From Talpa occidentalis (Eukaryota; Chordata; Mammalia; Eulipotyphla; Talpidae): DNA of 64,000 bases. A program made the translations under genes and the position numbers. The notes under the pieces were generated by a model. The model was not told the DNA's origin and did not search any database. It was given only the letters and a program-made list of their open reading frames with translations. Shown in pieces: positions 56,116 to 64,000 of this stretch (its first letter is position 1; each line of letters starts with the position of its first letter). The stretch lies in contig NW_023600993.1 in assembly GCF_014898055.3 (NCBI RefSeq), positions 12,502,714-12,566,713 on the forward strand, in the 5' to 3' direction.

Positions 56116-57537
56116 ATAGAAAAGGTACACAGACTGAGAAGGAAGAGATAAAATCCTATTCATAGATGGCACATTTTTATGGAGAAAATCATAAGGAGTC
56201 TTAAGAAATGCTACAATAAGTTTAGAAAGGTTGCTGAGTAGTCAATATACTAAAAGCAATCGCATTATTATATACAAGCAATTGCCAACTAGAAATGAAA
56301 AAAATAAAAACTATACATTCCCAATATAAAACAATAAAAGAAAAAGAAAAGAGAACTGCCTATAAATAAGTGCAACAAAAATTTCAGGGTCTGAAAACTA
56401 CAAAACACTCACAAAGAAAAAATGAATACCATGTTCATGAATTAGAGATTCACTACTGCTTTCAATTTGATCTATAGATTCAATACAATCCTAATCAAAA
56501 TTCTAGCAAGATTCCTCATGGATCTCAGCCGAAAATTTATGTGAAAGGCAACTAAATCACACTAGTCAAAGCAATTTTGAACAAACAGAACAAAGTTAAC
56601 ATTTCTTAGTGTGTAATTTCAAGAATAACTATTAAACTATACTAATCAAGGCAGTGCGGTAGCAGAAAAAGGAAAGGCATATTCAAAATAGAGTCTGGAA
56701 ATAAACCCACACAAATGATTGCTATTTCATGGAAGTACAAAGAGGCATATAATCTTTTCCATGAATGGTCTTGGACAGCAATACACCGAGAAAAGAGTAT
56801 CTATCTTTACCAGACATTGAATTAAAAAAACAACTCAAAAAGGATGACAGACCTACCTGCCAAACCTAAAATATTAAAAGAAAATATGAAGGTTGGATAA
56901 AGAGTTCTTAGATACAATACCAAAGCACAATACATTAGGTTGATAAATTTCATCAAAATTAAAACCTTTGCTGTGAAGAAGACCCAATTAAGAGGATTAC
57001 TATGGGAGAAAAATGTTTGCAAATCACGTTCGACAAAGAATTCAGAATATAAAAAAACTCTCAAAACTCACAAACAAGAAGTCAATAAAATAAGGACAAT
57101 TAAACCGTATCGGGGCAATTTGGCATCCATTTGGAAAAAAGAAGCCTATTCTTCTTTTTCTATTTAACTGCATAGGTTGTTATAAAGCTAAATGTAAAGA
57201 GCAAAATGATAAAACAGGAATGAATACAGGATGTTATATTTATGGCTCAAGTTAGGAAAAAGACTTCTTACTAAAGACATCAAAATCTTAAAAGCATTAG
57301 CTGCAAAAAATGCTGGTAATTTTCACATTAAAATTAAGATCTCATGTTCAATAACCAGCATAGAAGGCAAGATGAAAATGGAGAAAGTACTTGCAATATA
57401 GATTATAATAAGTTTATAGTCACAAAGGATACATATCCAGAATAAACTAAAAAATTCCGCAAATTAGCTGTATGGAACTCAAAAAGAAAAATGGGTAGAG
57501 ATTTAATAGGCACTTCATGAAAGAATATCTGAATGGG

Positions 57538-57775
57538 GGCCTCCCTGGTGGTGCAGCAGGTTGAGCACAGTGCTGTGAAGCTCTCTGGAGCCTCTGCAGC
57601 ATGGGTTCGATTCCCGGCCAGCCACATGGCGCAGCAGACCTCTCCTGTCGCACCCGCTGCTCCCCTCAGCAGTGCTTTCAGTCCGTCTGCCTATTCTGCT
57701 CCCCACTCTGTCGCCAGTGAATCCTCTTACCCTCCTGTGCCTCTGGCCTGTACCCCAGCTACTGCATAAATTAGA
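57538..57775 (+). mobile_element. tRNA-derived SINE, subtype C, inside the LINE-1
   Basis: Head gcctccctggtggtgcagca, B box gggttcgattcccgg, body gctttcagtccgtctgccta. The A-tail is very short (cataaattagaaataatt), and no clear target duplication is seen. Confidence 0.88.
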
Positions 57776-57879
57776 AATAATTCCACTACCCACTACCAAC
57801 AAAATATGGATAAACCATGGTACATGTAGTGAGTGGTCTACGATGAACCTTCAGCTACACATAATATAGATCTATATTT

Positions 57880-58122
57880 TTTTTTAAAAGATTTTATTTT
57901 TGTGTAGAAGAACTGGGTTTCAGGTCAGGGGTGCAGGGGGTGTGAGAAGATTCACCAGAGACAGAGTGGGAAGCAGAATAGGCAAATCTACTGAAATACA
58001 CTGGAGAGGTTTGCTGCGTCATGTGGGTTAGTTCCCTGGCCTGGAATCAAACTGAGGCCATGGAGATGGGCCTTCAGGTGGTAGCCCTGAGACTTAACCC
58101 CTAGAACACCAGGGGGGCTCCC
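57880..58122 (-). mobile_element. tRNA-derived SINE, subtype A-like, decayed
   Basis: From the T-run and aaaagattttatttttgtgt to acaccaggggggctccct. The middle of the body has lost the gctgaggggagcagcag part. The flanks agatctatatttttt and aggtctaaatattttt look like a worn target duplication. Confidence 0.82.
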
Positions 58123-61100
58123 TAGGTCTAAATATTTTTAACACAAGTGACACACAAAAGACTCCAGGCCCAAAAGAATTCATGTTATATGATTAATTTA
58201 AAAACATGCAAAATTATATTGTACAATGGGCCAGATGGCAAAATTATAAATCCAAAAAGTAAGATATATTGACTACATTGTGGGATTGAAGAAAACAGTT
58301 CTCATCATAAAGTGAGCATAAAGGGTACTTCTGAGGTGCTAGCAATGTTTCCACTCTTATCCAGGTAGTGGAGACAATTAAGTAACTCATTATAGCCTGT
58401 ATTTGTTTTACATATTTTCAGTGTGTCAGATTACACAATTAAAAAAAAAAACTGAAAGGAGAAAAAAATAGGACCCGTGGGCTTAATTTTTCTAAAATAA
58501 CAATCAAAACTGATGTTAACTAAAACAAAAAATACATAAAAAATTGACAGGAGACACAGGTTTTGACATTGTATCTCAGCTTAGGAATAGTAGCTTCCTT
58601 TGTTAGTTGGCAAGTTTTGTTCAAATGCAATGAAAAAATCACCTGAAAAGTGAAAATGAAAGTTACTCATCCTTGCACCCACTCCCTTCATCCAACTACA
58701 CATTTATGTCTAAAAGTGAATAAAAAAAGAAATTTTATTATGAGGGATTTACAGACGATAGTCTTTAAACTCAAATGAAAACACATTTAAAAAATAATGT
58801 AATCTAGTTTCTATATGTAAACAAAACCCAAACTACAAAATGTACATATTTATTTTCTAAATTATAATAACTTGACATTAACATTTTGTAATAGATACTT
58901 CTCATATACAAAGAGAAATGTATTCTAAAATGATATTTTGAGCTTGTACAAAAACAAGCTTCCATTCATTTGGTAAGTACTCAAATCATTGATTCTCTGT
59001 AAAAACTTCCAAAGGAAAAAAATGGTACCTTATTAGTTTTAAATATATATATGCAATTTATGTATTTTACTCAACAATACAGTAAGGTATGAAAAAACTT
59101 ACGGTCTTGCTGTAGTTTTATGAAAAATGTACACTCAGTAATCTATTATTAAATCATTCACCTTCATATTAGATAACCTAAAATTACGTAGTTCATAAAA
59201 TACAAAATATTTTCTTTGTGTATACATGATTTGGGGTAAACTGTTCCAAGAATTTCCATTCCCAAATCTATTATAGGTACTTTGGTTTACACACAATTAC
59301 CAATGTGTCAGCTACTTAGACTTTTTCACATGTGCCACTGCTCTGGCAGCATGATCTGAAAAGTAAGGCCCTTATCAAAAACTGAACAGTGGGCTTATGG
59401 GGCAGTTCTCAACAATGAATGGTAGCCTCGCTCTCCTTCACTCCTGAGGTTTCTCTTACTGTTGTGCTATGTGGTCAGCACTTCTGCAAACTTTACTTTT
59501 TACTGATGATTTAGACTGTGATACAAGAGCAGTCGTTCTCTAGTTTTTCACTGAAACACTAATGCTTAGAACTTTATTAAATGCCTTCCCTGGAAGCAAA
59601 TTCTGTTCAAAAGCAAGATGGGATTCAGTCCCTTTGACAGAGAACAGAGTAGAACAGGCCCATCTCTAGCTGTCCCCTTGAAGTCAATGCTCTGAGACAG
59701 TCAACAAAATGCTGCAAAGATAAAGTATTATTTCATAAGAGAATACTGCCGTTGTCCACATGCTTGGCAAATGCATATGCTTTTTTTTTTTTTTTTTAAA
59801 GAATTCACCCCTCCTATGATCAAATGGTTTGAGCTGTTTAAACAATACTGATGGAGATTCAAGGCAAAATGACTCAAAGAAGCCAGTCTTGTTTAATCAC
59901 ACTTGGGTAAGTAACAGTTGACTGCTCCCACCCAATCAAAATCAAAACAACTCCCCCACCCCTACTTAATGCCCCCACCAACGCCATCCCCCACCAATAC
60001 CATCCCCCAGAAGCAAAAATACTCACATACAACATAGTCAAACACATTTAGAATATAAACTTGCTGAAGTCAGGATCTATGTCTTGCTTCCATTTATTTC
60101 TAACATGTTTTATATTTAAATGGCTACTACTTATAAACTAGGTAAAGATACAGAGTATAGTTCAAACAAGTCCTAATCTCCAGAGTTAAAATTCTGAGCT
60201 TGTACAAAAACAATTTGTTGTACAAACATGAGTGTCAAAAAGGAGTTGAGAAAGCTGTGGATATCTACTAGGCTAATATTATACTATCTGGAGGACCAAG
60301 AAAGGTGCTCAGAAAGAGATACTAAGCCTGTATTAGTTATTGCTATATAACAACTCATCACAAGTTAAGCAGTTTAAAACAGGAAGCATTGTTAGTTCAC
60401 AGTTCTGCTCACAGAGAAGTCTAGGTATGGCATGGCTAGATTCCCTGCTTAGGATCTCTCATAAAACTGTTCTCATCACAAGTTGTATGGAAGAACTTGC
60501 TTCTAAGCTTGATCAAGCAAAATTCAGTCAATAAACTGCTTCTCAATGCTTATATGTATACTTTTAAGAGGAGAGAGAGAGCTGACAGTATGGGACAAAC
60601 ACAGCTTAGAATTCTCAGGACAGAGTAAGAGTGAGAAGAGAGAATCTCAGAGATCTGCAGAATACTCCTCTGTGTTCTCAGTTGAATGATGAGCAGAAAG
60701 CTATATAAAAATACTACCTGAGACTGGCCAAAAGAACCATCCAAAAATAGAGTTTCTCAATCTTTTTTTTTTCCCTCAACACTTTGCCCAGGAGCCTTTT
60801 AAAATATTTTCTCCCATGAAATTCTGACACCACTGTATATCTAATTTAAATACTTTGGCCCTCTGAAGGGCCATATATCACTGTAATATGTACAACGTAA
60901 TATCTACAATGATTTGTTCATTGTAGATTATACACTGGAGTGGGTTTTTTTCACATACCCACTCCAAAGAACCAATTTTTGCCTAGTTGGAGGGATAGCA
61001 CCCCCAAAGGATTAGAGGAAAGTGTACTCTAGAGGGAATGCCTACACAGGGAACAATGTCCTATTCTCAACAGCTAGGATGGGAAAACTTACACCTCCTG

Positions 61101-61194
61101 CATCATTGAGTAGAAAAACCTTATTTCAGTAGTAGAGAATTAGTCTCTTTTGAAATTAAGAGATTTTAAGTGACCTAGACAAGTAGACAGATGC

Positions 61195-62225
61195 AACTTG
61201 TTGATGGATCAGAAGGTTCAATGTTATTAAGATATTAATTTTAGCCAAATTGATGTGTAGATCAACACAATTCTTCTCTTTTTATCCCCTAGAAATTGAC
61301 ATGCTGATTCTAAAATTCATATGGAAATGCAAAGGACTTAGACTAGCACAACAATTTAGAAAAAGAAGAAAGTTGGTGAGTTCAAGACTTATATAATACA
61401 ACAATAACATAGACGCGTGGTACTGGCATTAAGCAAGACAAATACATCTCTAGAACATTAGAACCCAGAAACAGATTAACACACATATGGAAAGCTGATT
61501 TTTTGATAAAGATACAAACACAATTCATGAAGTCTTTTTAACAAGTATTTTCGCAACTGGATATATCCATATATAAAAAAAATGATTTTTGATATATATC
61601 GTACCATACACAAATATTAACTCAAAACAGATTACAGATTTAAATGAGTTTAAAACTATATAACTTCTAGGATGGCATCTTGGCAGCTACAGTTGGCAGC
61701 TTCTTAAAAAGTACACCTACCATAGGTCCAATTATTCCACTACTACATATTTATCCAAGAGAAAGGAAGGCATATGCTCATACAAAGACTTGTACACAAA
61801 TGTTATGTGCAACAGCTGAAAAAGAGAAATAACTCAAATGCCTACCAAGAGGTGAGAGGACAAATTTTGTCTATCAATACAATGGAATACCGAACAAAAA
61901 GTTATGATTTATTAATACATGCTACAACATGATATATCTTAGTATCCATGCAAGATACATTTTTTATGTATCCATGAAAAAAGCTAGACAAAATAAGGGT
62001 AATATTGTATAATTACATTACTACCTGTGCTAGAAAATTCAAATTAATCTAAAATGACAAAGCAGATCAGAGATTATAGGCAAATGGAATCATGAGAATG
62101 ATGGGAATATTAATGTTCTTGACTGATGTGATGATTTCAGATGCCAAAACTTATGAAATTGTATACTTCAGATCTATGCAATTTCTTGTGTATCAACTGT
62201 ACTTCAATAAACTTTTTAAAAGTAG
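61195..62225 (+). mobile_element. old LINE-1 3' region
   Basis: gattctaaaattcatatgga, then gcgtggtactggcattaagc, then aatgcctaccaagaggtgag and gtacttcaataaacttttta follow the end of ORF2 and the 3' UTR of an L1M-type element. Confidence 0.75.
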
Positions 62226-64000
62226 GCTTAAGGTGCTGAAACCTATCAGAGTAATTAGTAACTTCCAGCTCTGCCTGATTTAAAACATAAATTATGATAG
62301 TTCTGCTAAACTATGTAACCACCATTATTTACTTATATTTATAAGCATAAAAAAAACCAGCACTATTTCTAAGTATTCAATTAATAAAAAAACACCATTA
62401 TTTAACTTCTATCACCTATTTATATATACATGTCCACTGAAATTGCTACTAGTCTATTTGGGAGGTTGATAACTTATTTAATAATTTATAATACAAATCT
62501 TCTACAATTTTTGCTTGTCCACTGAAGCAGTTTTTGTTTACTTGGTAAAAAGGTACCATTTATTAAAATGACCCAAATGCCTTCTAAGAGGCTGGTTAAA
62601 TAAATTATATCATAAACACAAAATGTAAAAACTATGTGGATATAAAGAAAAATAAAGAAGCTCTATAATAACCCGATCACCAAAAAACATAGGGGCTGAA
62701 AATAAGATGCAGAGCACATGCTAAATAAAAAACAATTAAATAAATAGAATACAAAAATAAGTGACCATCAGTATCTAGCTGCAGAAACAGCTGGTTCCAT
62801 TGGACCCTTAGCTGTGGAAGTATTATCATAATAGCCATGTAATCACAATGCATGTAACATACACTCATTTATGGATTGTGGAAGAAACCGGAATACTTGT
62901 GAAGGAAACCTGAAAATCTGAGATTGGAATCTAGATGCACTAGAATGGAGAAGAGAAAAAAATGAAGAAATGTTTTTTCCAAGCAAGAATGAAAGAATGG
63001 TGTTATTTCTAGGCATGGGGAAACTATAGAGGAATTTTCTCCTGGTGGAAGCAGAGTTGTTTCATTTCTCATCTTTTCCCCCATTTCAGTCCATGTTTCA
63101 TGGAAGCAAGCTGAAAGCTGGGTGGGACTATAAGACGAGACTGGAGAGTTTTAAGCTCCAATACTAATTTCTGTACATAGCTACAGAAGATCATGTACAT
63201 ACATAGTCTTAAGAGAGAAAGTACATATAACCTCAAGGAAATGATTGAAGAGGTTTAAAGAGCTAAGGAACAGTAACAGCTTGGTGTACTGACAAATAGC
63301 AGAAGTGACATGTGGCCAGAAGAAAGATCTGTGGAAGAGTAAAGCACTTCTTGCTAATTTCCAGAAAAGACTAGAGAACACTGTGAAGAATGGGGGTAGG
63401 CAGAATTCATGTACCCTGTGGAAACACTGGATTTATTACACTGTGTTATGTGCCAACCGTGGTATTACAATAATGAAAACTAACTGCTTTGTGACGTGTA
63501 CATGTGTACATGTATATGTATACATTTGTTGATCACTTCATCTGACAAAGTATCATTTCAAGTATTTTTGAAAATTTAAAAGATGTTAATAATTTGGAAG
63601 AATAATTTGGCAAACTAATCCCAAAACATTTTGAATGGCAAAGTACATCCACACTGAGAAACCCATTAAGTAAAAAACACAAGGTGACATTTGCAAAAAT
63701 ATTAATGACATACTACAGGTAAACTCTATCTAGCTCTTAACTCTTTAATTTAAAAATGCTCACTCATAATCCAACTATTCCTGTTTTAAACCTAAATATA
63801 GCAATAGCTGGATTATAATTATCCTTTGTTTGAGATTACTTTGAGTGACATTTTTATCCTGTCAACAAATACGATATTGAGAGGTCTGAATATTCACTCA
63901 GATGCAGTGTTAAAGTTTAATAGCACTTAGCATTATGAAAATTAGGATCATATTTGTATTGCAGTTTAAAAAGTATAGTCCACATAACAGAGACATAACT

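Larger units (their letters stand above)
56120..58450 (+). mobile_element. old LINE-1 ORF2 to 3' end, carrying two later SINEs
   Basis: Plus-strand L1M: cctattcatagatggcaca and aaagcaatcgcattattata, aaattctagcaagattcctc, atttaataggcacttcatga, then the final actcattatagcctgtattt with an A-run at 58441-58450. Interrupted by SINEs at 57538 and 57880. Frames are broken. Confidence 0.65.
53548..64000. other. upstream intron (5' part of ANKRD28), no exon found
   Basis: Contains four SINEs and two old LINE-1 stretches. The parts 53548-54980, 58450-61190 and 62230-64000 show no gene that I can recognise. About 60325-60560 looks like an ancient interspersed repeat of unknown family. A patch of alternating purine-pyrimidine (gtgtacatgtatatgtatac) lies at about 63504-63523. 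No CpG-rich promoter is present. Confidence 0.65.

Noticed and set aside
1..64000. CRISPR array, operon or phage-like system
   Set aside because: No spaced direct repeats, no compact gene layout and no ribosome binding sites; the window is mammalian intronic DNA.
53548..64000. First coding exons or promoter of ANKRD28
   Set aside because: The expected residues before DNEKRTPLH were not found on the minus strand, and there is no CpG-rich region.

Overview
The window is mammalian nuclear DNA. It is AT-rich, full of LINE-1 and tRNA-derived SINE copies, and carries one split protein-coding gene with GT-AG introns. The gene lies on the minus strand and its exons translate to an ankyrin-repeat protein that I recognise as ANKRD28, the ankyrin regulatory subunit of protein phosphatase 6 (PP6-ARS-A, also called PITK). 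Eighteen internal coding exons are present, from 53547 (5' side) down to 1603 (3' side). Their phases join without a break into 1968 coding nt (656 codons), about residues 38-693 of the roughly 1053-residue human protein (numbering from memory). The promoter, the first coding exons and the 3' third of the gene lie outside the window.

There are no prokaryotic features, and I see no second host gene. Between the exons there are 22 copies of one tRNA-derived SINE family, which falls into three visible subtypes. Its head starts GGCCTCCC with pol III A and B boxes, and its tail carries AATAAA plus a TCTTT terminator (a T+ type SINE). There are also LINE-1 pieces of several ages, a well-preserved solo LTR with a 5-bp target duplication, MLT1-type LTR remnants, a Tigger-type DNA transposon, a probable hAT-type remnant and MIR-like fossils. 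The SINE is not primate Alu, rodent B1/B2, pig PRE-1 or the bat VES type. Its T+ tail and overall style suggest a laurasiatherian mammal, possibly a rhinolophoid bat (Rhin-1-like), but I cannot fix the species from the window.

Layout on the plus axis: 1-9.8 kb holds the seven 3'-most exons, including a 27-nt microexon; 9.7-19.7 kb holds three exons and an inverted SINE pair around two of them; 19.7-31 kb holds four exons, a 2.2-kb 5'-truncated LINE-1 and a head-to-tail SINE triplet; 31-41.4 kb holds four exons; 41-53.5 kb is the large intron with the solo LTR; 53.5-64 kb is the next upstream intron, again mostly transposon remains.

I found no unknown gene system. The most checkable points are a predicted circular-RNA unit bracketed by inverted SINEs, the two symmetric small exons that encode the non-ankyrin insert, the solo LTR, the SINE subtype structure, and an 86-bp direct repeat on either side of one ankyrin exon.
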